From a virus: 22,554 nt of DNA. How positions within the stretch are numbered: position 1 is the stretch's first letter; every line of letters begins with the position of its first letter. The position numbers and the translations under genes are program-made. Under the pieces are notes generated by a model. The model saw only the letters and a program-made list of their open reading frames with translations. It was not told where the DNA came from and ran no database searches. Below are positions 1 through 7,067 of the stretch, piece by piece. Where the stretch lies: the IMG/VR virus record IMGVR_UViG_3300009142_000009, positions 1 through 22,554 of that record; one strand, written 5' to 3'.

Positions 1-29
1 GGCTACCCGGACGCCAAAAATATTATTAG
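1..29 (+). other. possible 3' end of an upstream gene
   Basis: All three forward frames are open from the window edge into this stretch. One frame ends at a TAG at 27-29, three bases before the ATG at 33, which suits the tight spacing of the other genes. The other frames close at 44-46 and 88-90, inside the next gene. Too little sequence remains to say which frame is coding or what it encodes. Confidence 0.2.
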
Positions 30-32
30 TAA

Positions 33-749
33 ATGGCAAGAATTAGTACTTATGGTATTGACGCTAATCCTGAATTGGCAGACAAAGTAATTGGTACTGA
101 CCAAGGAGAGGGACGCCAGACTAAAAACTACACATTAGAAGATGTATCAGATCTGATTAACCACACTAATAGCTTAGGAGTGGCAGATCAAGCTGTATTT
201 CTTTTTCAATCCGATATTTCTGAGGGCAGAAGCCCTGGGTGTATAAGCTTCATATCTGGAGGAGGGGTTGGAACTAGTTTTACAAACATAACAAGCATTC
301 TAATGAGTAAAACTGGCGCCGGCGGAAAACCGATGTCAAACTTTTTACCTTTATTCCAAGGTAAAGATGTAATAATAGCTAATGCCAAAAATATAAATTC
401 TTTTGGTACATACAAAGTAATAAATATGCAGGATTACCCAAACAATCCTGATTTCTTAGAAGTTACTTTGACTAATTATGAGGCAAGTGGTAACTTAGAT
501 CACAACGCTTATTACATATTTAGCGAATTTCAAAATGCAGAAAACGGTGGAGGAGACCTCAACTTAACATACTCTCCCCCTAATTCTCAACAAGTTTGGA
601 CTATAACTCATAACCTTGGTAAAAACCCTTCGGTATCAGTAGCAGACTCTGCTGGAACTTGGGTGGTTGGTGAGGTTGAATACTTAAGCAATAACGAATT
701 AACCATAACATTTAACTCCAGTTTCTCTGGGGTTGCATATTTAAACTAA
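33..749 (+). CDS. virion fibre-type protein with beta-rich C-terminal domain
   Basis: This 238-residue protein is probably part of the tail fibre or another surface structure. The first 50 residues (MARISTYGIDANPELADKVI and following) have the look of N-terminal virion-attachment segments of phage fibres. Residues about 181-238 form a compact beta-rich module with the pattern WTITHNLGKNPSVSV ... GEVEYLSNNELTITF ... FSGVAYLN, a C-terminal domain common in phage fibres. A related module ends the next gene. The ATG at 33 has an AT-rich leader without a Shine-Dalgarno sequence. It opens a block of fibre genes. The fibre role rests on recognised patterns and position; receptor binding is inferred. 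Confidence 0.7.
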   Translation: MARISTYGIDANPELADKVIGTDQGEGRQTKNYTLEDVSDLINHTNSLGVADQAVFLFQSDISEGRSPGCISFISGGGVGTSFTNITSILMSKTGAGGKPMSNFLPLFQGKDVIIANAKNINSFGTYKVINMQDYPNNPDFLEVTLTNYEASGNLDHNAYYIFSEFQNAENGGGDLNLTYSPPNSQQVWTITHNLGKNPSVSVADSAGTWVVGEVEYLSNNELTITFNSSFSGVAYLN

Positions 750-759
750 AAAAAAACAA

Positions 760-2571
760 ATGGCTTTAAATTTTTTAACCGGATTAGACATAAAAGGGAA
801 TGTCGATCTAAACAAGAAAGAGCTGCAAAATGCAGTTATTCAAAACTTAGGCACGGCACCTTCAAGTCCTTTAGAAGGCCAGATATACTACGACACCGAT
901 GTAGATAAATTAAAGCTATATACTGCTGGTGGCTGGCTTACAATACCAGACGGTAATACAGCAGCAAATGATTTCTTAACGGGTTTATCTTTTAATGATG
1001 GCAATGGAATATTAACTGCTACAGTTTCAAATCAATCCGATGTAACTGTTGACTTAGACGGTAGGTACGCACTAGCGTCTTCTATACCATCTGTTGGCGA
1101 TGGAACATTGACGGTATCAGGATCTGGTGTTCTTGGCGGATCTGGAACTTTTACAGCTAATCAAACGGGTAACTCTTCTATATCAATATCACATGATAAT
1201 GTAACTAGAACCGACACAACTTCTGCAGTTAGTGGTAATTCATTCCCAGTAATTGACACTATTACAACTGATGTACACGGGCATATTACTGCTGTTAATG
1301 TAAAGACTCAAACTGTATCGGATGATGATACAACTTCTTTGCCTATAAAAAATTCAGGCGGCACAACTCAGTTTACTTCAACTGACGCCACTGGTTTAAG
1401 ATTTGAGGGCGGAACAAATGTAACTGTTGGTTTTACATCATCTGATCAAACGGTAAAAATAAACAGTACAGATCAATACCAAGGTACAGTTACGGGTGTA
1501 GGTACGGCTACTTCAGGTACAATAGCGATAGCGGGTACATCTGCTGTTCCTACTGTATCAACTAAAACAGCGGCTGTCGTTAATGGCGGTGCAGCATTAG
1601 CAACTGGAGATCAAATATATGATTTTGTTACAGCTCAAATTGGTAACATTCCTTCGGGGTTAGCTTTTGAGGGAAGCTGGGATGCTAGTTCTGGTAGTGC
1701 TCCTTCATCATCGCCAGCTAGTGGACAATTTTGGATTGTATCTGTAGACGGTTCAACAAGCTTATCTGGTATCACGGATTGGAAAATTGGTGACTGGGCT
1801 ATATATGTAAGTACAGGTGCAGGGACAGACGGATGGCAAAAAATAGATAACACATCTATATTATCAGGTAACGGAGTTGCTAATAGGGTAACGTTCTGGA
1901 GTGGAGCATCGTCTCTTACTAGTGATGCTGGTATGACATATAATGCATCATCTAATGCGTTGACTATTACTGGAGTAATGACTGCAGCTGGCGGAAATTC
2001 TACTAATTGGAATTCAGCTTATGCAGCAACAAACGCATTTACTACGGTTGGAGCGAACTTAACTACGTTAGCAAACCCTAACGCAATTAGATTTATAAAA
2101 ATAAATGCTGATAACACGGTAACAGCAAGAACAGCTGCTCAATTTAGAGCTGATATAGGGGCTGGTACTAGTAGCACAATCGGTACTGTAACGAGTATCG
2201 CGACTAGCGCACCAATAACGGGAGGGACCATAACTGATACTGGCACAATAGGAATATCTAATGCGACTGCAAGCGCCGTTGGTGCTGCAAGAGTAGCTGC
2301 TGGTACAGGTATTTCCGTAGCGGTTTCGAATGGTGTATTTACTGTGACAAACAACGACAGAAACTCACAAAGCACCCTTGCTATTAATGTCCCTGCAAAC
2401 GGGATTATTACACATGGTTTTGGCACAAAGGATGTTATAGTGCAATTGTTTGACGCAACTACAAACCAAACGGTATATGCAGATGTAAGCAGAGCTTCTA
2501 ATACTATTACAGTTTCTTATTCTACAGCACCAACAAATACAATAAGAGCCTTAATACAAAAGATAGGATAA
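760..2571 (+). CDS. long tail fibre protein
   Basis: This 603-residue protein reads as a classical phage tail fibre. The N-terminus contains the pattern NLGTAPSSPLEGQIYYDTD followed by KLKLYTAGGWLTIP, widely seen in fibre proteins. The middle is Gly/Thr/Ser-rich and repetitive (TVTGVGTATSGTIAIAG, GTVTSIATSAPITGGT), as in fibre shafts. Residues about 534-603 form a beta-rich end module with the same layout as the C-terminus of the preceding protein: THGFGTKDVIVQLFDA, then ADVSRASNTITVSYS. No cysteines are visible in the shaft. The gene starts 10 bases after the previous stop behind an A-run leader. It probably recognises the host surface; whether the end module or the shaft does so cannot be told from sequence. 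Confidence 0.8.
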   Translation: MALNFLTGLDIKGNVDLNKKELQNAVIQNLGTAPSSPLEGQIYYDTDVDKLKLYTAGGWLTIPDGNTAANDFLTGLSFNDGNGILTATVSNQSDVTVDLDGRYALASSIPSVGDGTLTVSGSGVLGGSGTFTANQTGNSSISISHDNVTRTDTTSAVSGNSFPVIDTITTDVHGHITAVNVKTQTVSDDDTTSLPIKNSGGTTQFTSTDATGLRFEGGTNVTVGFTSSDQTVKINSTDQYQGTVTGVGTATSGTIAIAGTSAVPTVSTKTAAVVNGGAALATGDQIYDFVTAQIGNIPSGLAFEGSWDASSGSAPSSSPASGQFWIVSVDGSTSLSGITDWKIGDWAIYVSTGAGTDGWQKIDNTSILSGNGVANRVTFWSGASSLTSDAGMTYNASSNALTITGVMTAAGGNSTNWNSAYAATNAFTTVGANLTTLANPNAIRFIKINADNTVTARTAAQFRADIGAGTSSTIGTVTSIATSAPITGGTITDTGTIGISNATASAVGAARVAAGTGISVAVSNGVFTVTNNDRNSQSTLAINVPANGIITHGFGTKDVIVQLFDATTNQTVYADVSRASNTITVSYSTAPTNTIRALIQKIG

Positions 2572-2599
2572 TAAAAATAATAAAATCTAATATACGTAT

Positions 2600-3340
2600 A
2601 TGAAGTTCTTCAGTGGCATTGACGTGGACAATAGAACACTGTTCACAGACACAGCAAATGATAGGGTTGGTATTAACATTACTAACCCTTATGCTACCCT
2701 AGCTGTTGGCGGTAACGCCATCGGAGGAGGTGCGGCTACTTGTCACTCTGACGATGGTATAGCCTGGGGAGTAGATTCAACTGCTAAAACTGAGAAAGCT
2801 AATTTTGCTTTTGGTTTAGGGGTGGTAACCCCCTGGGGTAATGACTCTAACGATAAAGTAGCAAACGGAGCAGGGCAATTTGCGTGTGGTCTTTTCAATG
2901 CTGATAAAATTAAAGCAATTCACAGGTTTTCAGTAGGCAATGGAGCAAATGATGATACCAGACATACCGCTTTTTGTGTTACAAGCAAAGACTATGTAGG
3001 TATTAATAAATCAAACCCCACTTACAATCTAGACGTATCTAAAGACGCTAGAGTAGATGGAACTGTTACTGCTAGTAATTTTGTTTTATCTTCAGATAAG
3101 AATTTAAAATACAATATAAAAGATCTAATCGCAGAGCCTATAAAAGTAAACTGGAAATCTTTCTTTTTTAATAATAACGAAGACGATTATAGAACGGGAG
3201 TTATAGCTCAAGAATTAGAAAAAGATCATCCTGAGTTTGTATCCGAAGATAAAGAAGGGATGAAGACTGTTAAATATATAGATCTATTAGTGGCAAAAAT
3301 AGCAGAATTAGAGCTTCGCTTATCAAAACTTGAAAAGTAA
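2600..3340 (+). CDS. fibre/spike protein with S74 intramolecular chaperone domain
   Basis: This 246-residue protein combines a short fibre or spike part with a C-terminal intramolecular chaperone of the peptidase S74 type. The N-terminal MKFFSGIDVDNRTLFTDTAN and repeats such as RVGINITNP and YVGINKSNP are typical of fibre sequence. The chaperone begins near residue 163 with SSDKNLKYNI. Ser165 and Lys170 have the S-x4-K spacing of the self-cleavage dyad known from endosialidase tailspikes. It continues with YRTGVIAQELEKDHPEFV and ends in a leucine-heptad helix (LVAKIAELELRLSKLEK) that would drive trimerisation. In this family the chaperone trimerises the fibre and is then released by autocleavage. 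The stop overlaps the next start (TAATG). Confidence 0.88.
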   Translation: MKFFSGIDVDNRTLFTDTANDRVGINITNPYATLAVGGNAIGGGAATCHSDDGIAWGVDSTAKTEKANFAFGLGVVTPWGNDSNDKVANGAGQFACGLFNADKIKAIHRFSVGNGANDDTRHTAFCVTSKDYVGINKSNPTYNLDVSKDARVDGTVTASNFVLSSDKNLKYNIKDLIAEPIKVNWKSFFFNNNEDDYRTGVIAQELEKDHPEFVSEDKEGMKTVKYIDLLVAKIAELELRLSKLEK

Positions 3341-3780
3341 TGGGGGTGCCAAACACATCAACTTTTACAATGGAAGGTGTTAAGAAAGTATTAAATACAC
3401 TTCAAAACTCGTTAGTAGATTTTTTCAAAGCAGCGGACACTTCTAGGTTTGATCCAGAGTATTCAGGAAACAAAGACAGCTTATTAAACTTTAGGAATTA
3501 CGGCAACCTACCTATTTGGAACCCAATAGATGCTTGGGGGGTAGAGAGTGTATTTACTTATAAAAATTGCGACAGAAATTTAGATCAAGTAATCTATTTT
3601 AGATCAACTGGAACTGAACCTAGTATAGGAGACGACGTATCTTCGTCAAATCAAAGCTTTGTTGCGGTGCTTCCTGGATTTTGGACAGTAAAAACTCCAG
3701 GGGTCAATGCAATACTTGAAATACAAATGACGAGCAAAGGACAAACCACTGTAGTTTCAAAACAATATTGTATCATGTAA
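3340..3780 (+). CDS. conserved phage protein, probably fibre-associated
   Basis: I do not recognise a function for this 146-residue protein. It begins MGVPNTSTFTMEGVKKVLN and contains DSLLNFRNYG, a pattern I recall from small proteins beside fibre genes in Bacteroidota phages. The first 40 residues look helical, and the rest looks beta-rich, ending in MTSKGQTTVVSKQYCIM. There is no signal peptide or membrane segment. Its ATG shares a base with the stop of the S74-chaperone fibre gene, so the two are probably translationally coupled, and its product may join the same structure. A structural or fibre-assembly role is inferred from position only. Confidence 0.65.
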   Translation: MGVPNTSTFTMEGVKKVLNTLQNSLVDFFKAADTSRFDPEYSGNKDSLLNFRNYGNLPIWNPIDAWGVESVFTYKNCDRNLDQVIYFRSTGTEPSIGDDVSSSNQSFVAVLPGFWTVKTPGVNAILEIQMTSKGQTTVVSKQYCIM

Positions 3781-3856
3781 GTCATTACAGTTAATTACCC
3801 ATAATATTAAGTAATAATATTCATATAACCAAATGTCAAATTAAAAACCAAAACCA

Positions 3857-4171
3857 ATGACACTTTATTACCAGACTAATTCGTGGAGTAGTCAATCACA
3901 AGAAAAAGAAAATCGTTTAAAACTATGGACTCATTTAGTCAACAAGGCAAACTGGAGAATAGTGCAATTAGAAAACGGTTATTACCAAACAGAACACAAA
4001 GATATAAGCTGTAACTGTGACCCGGAAAAAGATGTTTGCTGTGAAAAATGGCACGATATAACTAGAAGGGAAACACTAGAGGCAGCAGAAACTTCTATAG
4101 ATAAAACTATAGAACATTACAATAACAGAATACAATTCATAAAAGGACCAAAGGTTGTAAAGACCTTTTAA
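3857..4171 (+). CDS. small conserved phage protein with cysteine cluster
   Basis: This 104-residue protein has no assigned function. Its core, NWRIVQLENGYYQTE and TRRETLEAAETSIDKTIEHY, ending GPKVVKTF, resembles a family I recall from many marine phages. The C-terminal half should be a long helix. Between them sits a short cysteine-rich insert with Cys52, Cys54, Cys61 and Cys62 (CNCDPEKDVCC), which could hold a metal ion. The 76 bases upstream contain an AT-only inverted repeat (3803-3809 with 3815-3821). The end of the gene holds an inverted repeat, AAAGGT at 4150-4155 with ACCTTT at 4163-4168, which could act as a weak terminator before the RNA region. Confidence 0.7.
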   Translation: MTLYYQTNSWSSQSQEKENRLKLWTHLVNKANWRIVQLENGYYQTEHKDISCNCDPEKDVCCEKWHDITRRETLEAAETSIDKTIEHYNNRIQFIKGPKVVKTF

Positions 4172-4200
4172 ATTAAACTGCCATTTTTCAACACTTCAGC

Positions 4201-4397
4201 AGGGGAGCGTGCCCCAGGCGCTGTAACCTTACATGGTTGGCAGTCTAAACTTTCAGAGAGCGTGACCGTAAGATCCCAAACTCGCCTACGAATAGCCAAC
4301 TAGTTTACCCTGCGGGGTATACTAGCTCATCTCTTGGCGGATGAGATTCTATTGGGGCTTGTCAGTAAGACACAGGTTGCGCTCCGAGGGGTTTTTT
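4201..4397 (+). ncRNA. unidentified structured RNA upstream of groEL
   Basis: No good reading frame fills the 248 bases between the flanking genes. By hand count 4201-4380 is about 52% GC, against about 28% at 4081-4140 and 35% at 4441-4500. Visible helices: 4204-4210 with 4379-4385, closing the whole element; 4211-4215 with 4354-4358; 4216-4220 with 4283-4287; a strong hairpin 4300-4310 with 4315-4325 (one mismatch, TGCG loop); 4326-4331 with 4340-4345; and 4360-4363 with 4369-4372. GCCAAC at 4295-4300 can pair with GTTGGC at 4236-4241, or its GCCAA with TTGGC in the loop at 4334-4338, so pseudoknots or a switch are possible. T6 at 4392-4397 may mark an RNA end or an attenuator, 22 bases before the groEL ATG. 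It does not match tRNA, tmRNA, RNase P RNA or a riboswitch I can recall. Confidence 0.6.
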
Positions 4398-4419
4398 AAT
4401 AAAATCTAAATTAAATATA

Positions 4420-5976
4420 ATGGAATACAATAATCCTAATGAGATTGTAAAAACTCTCACTTTTGGTGATACTGCCAAAAAAGAAATAATGCAAGGAGTC
4501 GAAAAATTAGCAAGCGCAGTAAAGAGCACCTTAGGTGCTTCTGGAAAATGCGTAATTTATGAAGACGCCCTTGGAAGACCGGTTATAACAAAAGACGGTG
4601 TAACCGTTGCAGACAGCGTAGTCTTATTACATCCGGTTGAAAACATAGGTGCCACTCTTATAAAAGAAGCGGCCAATAACACAGTTAAGGAGGCTGGCGA
4701 CGGCACAACAACAGCAACCGTGTTAGCTGACTCACTATTAAAAATAGCTAACGAAAAATTAAATGAAGCAGAAGTTAGAGACATTAAAGCAGGCATTCTT
4801 AGTTGTGCTGATAAAATTAAAGTATATCTTGATAAGACCAGTACTCCAGTTAAAGGCGCTATGCTTAAAAATGTTGCTATTATTAGCTGCAACAACGACG
4901 AAAAGCTTGGAACCAAAATTGGAGAAGCTTACGAGAAAGTTGGCCCTAATGGCGTTGTACTAATGGAAGAGTCTGAGACGAATGAGACGTATGTTGATTT
5001 TGTCGAAGGTGTGCAGTTCGATTCTAAAATCAGATCTAATCACTTGACCACAGACAAAGATAAAGGTACCGCCACCCTGGAGAATCCTATGGTTCTTATT
5101 GTGTCTTCTCCTATACCTAATATTAGGAGAATACAAAATGTGCTTGAGCACGTAGTAAAGAACAAGCGTAGTTTGCTAATTGTAGCGGAGGTTGAACAGC
5201 AGCCATTTGCAACCTTAGTAGCCAATAAGGTGAAAGGGAACATTAAAGTAAACATCGTGGATCCCCCAGGCTTTGGACCAACACGTAATGAATCTATAGA
5301 GGACTTAGCGATATTAACAAACGCCACAGTTATAAACGAGGAGTTAGGGGACGATTTAGACTTGATAGATATATCAGTACTAGGAGAAGCCATAAAGTCC
5401 GTTACGGATGATAAAAACACTGTTATACAGGTTTCAGAAGGCAACAAAGAATTAGAGCAAAGAATAGAACTAGTAAAAGCAAAAATGAAGAATGAAACAA
5501 ACCCATTCTTTGTTAAAAAGCTAGAACAACGTTTGTCTATGTTAACCGGAAGCGTTGGCATAATAAAAGTAGGAGCAGACTCTAAGGTAGAGTTAAAAGA
5601 AAAGAAAGATAGAGTTGAAGACGCTATATATGCGACAAAAGCTGCTTATAAAGAAGGTATTGTTGCTGGAGGAGGAGTTGCTTTGTTAAATGCTTCTAAT
5701 AAGATAAAACCGTCTAATAAAGGAGAAGAGGCTTTACTTGAAGCAATTAGAGCTCCATATTATACAATATTAGATAACGCTGGTATTGTTGAAATAAAAA
5801 AACAAACAGTAAAAAATAGAGGAATAGACGTTAAGACCGGTAAGGAAGTTAACATGCTTAAAGCAGGTATTATAGATCCTGTATTGGTTACAAAGTCTGC
5901 TCTTAAAAACGCAGTTAGTGTTGTTACAACAATAATTTCAGCTGATTGTGTAATTAGTAATAAAAGATTAGCATAA
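4420..5976 (+). CDS. groL: phage-encoded GroEL (type I chaperonin)
   Basis: This 518-residue protein is a full-length GroEL-family chaperonin, the ATP-driven ring that folds proteins in an enclosed chamber. Diagnostic signatures are TLGASGK (37-43), ITKDGVTVA (56-64), GDGTTTATVLA (93-103) and RVEDAIYATKAA with VAGGGVALL (398-422). The ATPase acidic residues are kept: Asp59, Asp94 and Asp401, equal to E. coli 52, 87 and 398. The apical domain is divergent. Positions equal to E. coli Tyr199, Tyr203, Phe204, Leu234, Leu259 and Val264 read Ile, His, Leu, Gln, Phe and Ala, so clients or the lid are probably bound differently. The C-terminal Gly-Gly-Met tail of bacterial GroEL is missing. The gene follows the structured RNA and overlaps groES (TAATG). 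Folding of phage virion proteins is the likely purpose, by inference. Confidence 0.95.
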   Translation: MEYNNPNEIVKTLTFGDTAKKEIMQGVEKLASAVKSTLGASGKCVIYEDALGRPVITKDGVTVADSVVLLHPVENIGATLIKEAANNTVKEAGDGTTTATVLADSLLKIANEKLNEAEVRDIKAGILSCADKIKVYLDKTSTPVKGAMLKNVAIISCNNDEKLGTKIGEAYEKVGPNGVVLMEESETNETYVDFVEGVQFDSKIRSNHLTTDKDKGTATLENPMVLIVSSPIPNIRRIQNVLEHVVKNKRSLLIVAEVEQQPFATLVANKVKGNIKVNIVDPPGFGPTRNESIEDLAILTNATVINEELGDDLDLIDISVLGEAIKSVTDDKNTVIQVSEGNKELEQRIELVKAKMKNETNPFFVKKLEQRLSMLTGSVGIIKVGADSKVELKEKKDRVEDAIYATKAAYKEGIVAGGGVALLNASNKIKPSNKGEEALLEAIRAPYYTILDNAGIVEIKKQTVKNRGIDVKTGKEVNMLKAGIIDPVLVTKSALKNAVSVVTTIISADCVISNKRLA

Positions 5977-6233
5977 TGAAAGCAATTAATTATTACTTAA
6001 TAGTAGACAAAATAAAAGAAGCTCCTAAAAAAGTAGCAGGCTTAGAGCTGACTGAAAAGCAAAACTCTGAAGTTCGATACTTAAGAGCAGAAGTTATAAG
6101 TGTAGGTGAGAATGTGCCTATGATAAAAACAGGCGATATAGTCAGATATGACAAACACGCTGGTCACGGTATAGAATGGAAAGATAAATTATATTATGTT
6201 TTAAAAGCTCCCGATGTAGTCATTATAGAATGA
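5976..6233 (+). CDS. groS: phage-encoded GroES co-chaperonin
   Basis: This 85-residue protein is a GroES-type lid for the chaperonin encoded just upstream. It aligns along its whole length: the first strand INYYLIVDKIKE; a mobile loop VAGLELTEK whose Leu23-Glu24-Leu25 corresponds to the Ile-Val-Leu GroEL-binding tripeptide of E. coli; then RAEVISVGE, IKTGDIVRYD, and a closing YYVLKAPDVVIIE. Between ISVGE and TGD it is about nine residues shorter than E. coli GroES, so the roof hairpin is reduced. The T4 co-chaperonin gp31 also lacks that roof, which enlarges the chamber. The start overlaps the groEL stop and its stop overlaps the next ATG (ATGA), so the genes are probably co-translated. Pairing with the phage GroEL rather than the host one is inferred. 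Confidence 0.9.
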   Translation: MKAINYYLIVDKIKEAPKKVAGLELTEKQNSEVRYLRAEVISVGENVPMIKTGDIVRYDKHAGHGIEWKDKLYYVLKAPDVVIIE

Positions 6234-6670
6234 AATTCACAGGACAAGACATAAGAGATATGAATCTATTTAAGTATTACAGGCTTGTCAGAAGATGGGC
6301 TTGTAAAACTTACAGCTTAAAAGATGCTGATTTAGAGCTTCTTGTTTATCTTGATTGTAAAAAACTATTTACTAGAAATGATTTTATTAATGGTACTTAT
6401 ACTTATAGTTGGGATAAAAATCGCTGGGAGCGATTGAGAAGAGAAGGGTGGATAGATGTATTCAAAGAAAGGAATAGAACTACTTCAAAGTTTGCTGTTT
6501 ACAAAGTTTCGCACAAAGGCATAAACCTTATTATGCGAATGTATCGAATAATGTTAGGCCAAGAAGATATGCCTACTTCACAGAGAAGCACCTTTTATAA
6601 AAATAAATCATATACAGATAAAGTTTATAATAAAGCTATTGATGATATGATACATGATAAAGAACGATAA
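6230..6670 (+). CDS. winged-helix-like conserved phage protein
   Basis: This 146-residue protein has no assigned function. FKYYRLVRRWACKTYSLKDADLE followed by LLVYLDCKKLFTRNDF resembles the helical start of MarR-like winged-helix domains. WDKNRWERLRREGWIDVFKE and KFAVYKVSHKGINLIMRMYR could form the recognition helix, wing and last helix. The tail from residue 115 is polar and basic (YKNKSYTDKVYNKAIDDMI). I recall similar proteins next to structural genes in marine Bacteroidota phages. It overlaps groES by four bases and the next gene by one, so it belongs to the same transcript. It could be a DNA-binding regulator or a virion component; the fold is a pattern-based guess. Confidence 0.65.
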   Translation: MKFTGQDIRDMNLFKYYRLVRRWACKTYSLKDADLELLVYLDCKKLFTRNDFINGTYTYSWDKNRWERLRREGWIDVFKERNRTTSKFAVYKVSHKGINLIMRMYRIMLGQEDMPTSQRSTFYKNKSYTDKVYNKAIDDMIHDKER

Positions 6671-7065
6671 TGGGTTTTAAACTTAAGAATTTTTCAGACC
6701 TTATAGGTATAGACAAAGAAACTTCCAGTTACGGAACTCCTGTTTTTAAAAAAGATTTAGAGGGTACTGTAATTGCGGAAGCTAATAATGATGGTACAAT
6801 ATTTGTAGATCATTCAGCGGAAGGCCAGTCAAAAGAGGAGGCTATAGCTCACGAGAAAGTTCACATAGATCAATTAAAGAGTGGGCGGCTACAATACACG
6901 GATAGTTCTTTAACCTGGAAAAAAGATACCCGATCCCCTTCTAGAGTATATAAAAGAGAAAAAGGTAACTTAATAGATACTAAAACAGGTGAATCAAAAC
7001 CAGAAGGCGATCCTACTTTAGAGTGGGAACACGAGGCTTATCACCCGGAACAAACAAAAAAATAA
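6670..7065 (+). CDS. small HExxH metallopeptidase-like protein
   Basis: This 131-residue protein carries a zinc-peptidase signature, AIAHEKVHIDQLKSG. His61, Glu62 and His65 form HExxH, the two metal ligands and catalytic glutamate of zincin proteases. A possible third ligand is a glutamate in EWEHEAY (118-124), giving a gluzincin-like arrangement. The N-terminal half looks beta-rich (GTVIAEANNDGTIFVDHSAEG), as expected before the active-site helix. There is no signal peptide or cell-wall-binding domain, so it is not an obvious endolysin. It could process virion proteins or be a structural relative that has lost activity. It ends in a seven-A run directly before the stop. The catalytic role is inferred from the motif. 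Confidence 0.7.
   Translation: MGFKLKNFSDLIGIDKETSSYGTPVFKKDLEGTVIAEANNDGTIFVDHSAEGQSKEEAIAHEKVHIDQLKSGRLQYTDSSLTWKKDTRSPSRVYKREKGNLIDTKTGESKPEGDPTLEWEHEAYHPEQTKK
7056..7065 (+). promoter_or_regulatory. possible -1 frameshift site (A AAA AAA before stop)
   Basis: Seven A at 7056-7062 lie in the phase A AAA AAA, directly followed by the TAA of the HExxH gene. A -1 slip would continue through ATA AAT into the ATG of the next gene at 7068, in frame, fusing the two proteins. The same heptamer plus stop also ends the gene at 9914, where slipping leads only to a quick stop, so chance in a Lys-rich C-terminus is a serious alternative. Confidence 0.15.
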
Positions 7066-7067
7066 AT

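Noticed and set aside
2590-2601. 12-base palindrome ATATACGTATAT overlapping the start of the 2600 gene
   Set aside because: AT-rich palindromes of this length are expected several times by chance here, and no second copy was noticed before other genes.
4201-4397. tRNA, tmRNA, RNase P RNA or group I intron in the structured region
   Set aside because: No T-loop GTTCRA pattern, no CCA end, no RNase P core sequence and no convincing intron core; moreover no split gene flanks it.
4172-4419. CIRCE operator (HrcA site) before groEL
   Set aside because: The inverted repeat TTAGCACTC/GAGTGCTAA is not present; the pairing elements here are different.
5040-5561. A 173-codon open frame on the minus strand inside groEL
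   Set aside because: It is antisense to a certain gene, has no leader or conserved pattern, and its Ser/Phe/Thr-rich translation is typical of a shadow frame.
6670-7065. The HExxH protein as the phage endolysin
   Set aside because: There is no signal peptide, no wall-binding part and no match to known M15, M23 or amidase signatures; the HExxH motif alone does not support it.
7023-7067. An upstream ATG (7023) as start of the 7068 gene
   Set aside because: It lies inside the HExxH gene and adds residues in a frame without conserved character; the 7068 start restores the shared N-terminal motif at the true N-terminus.
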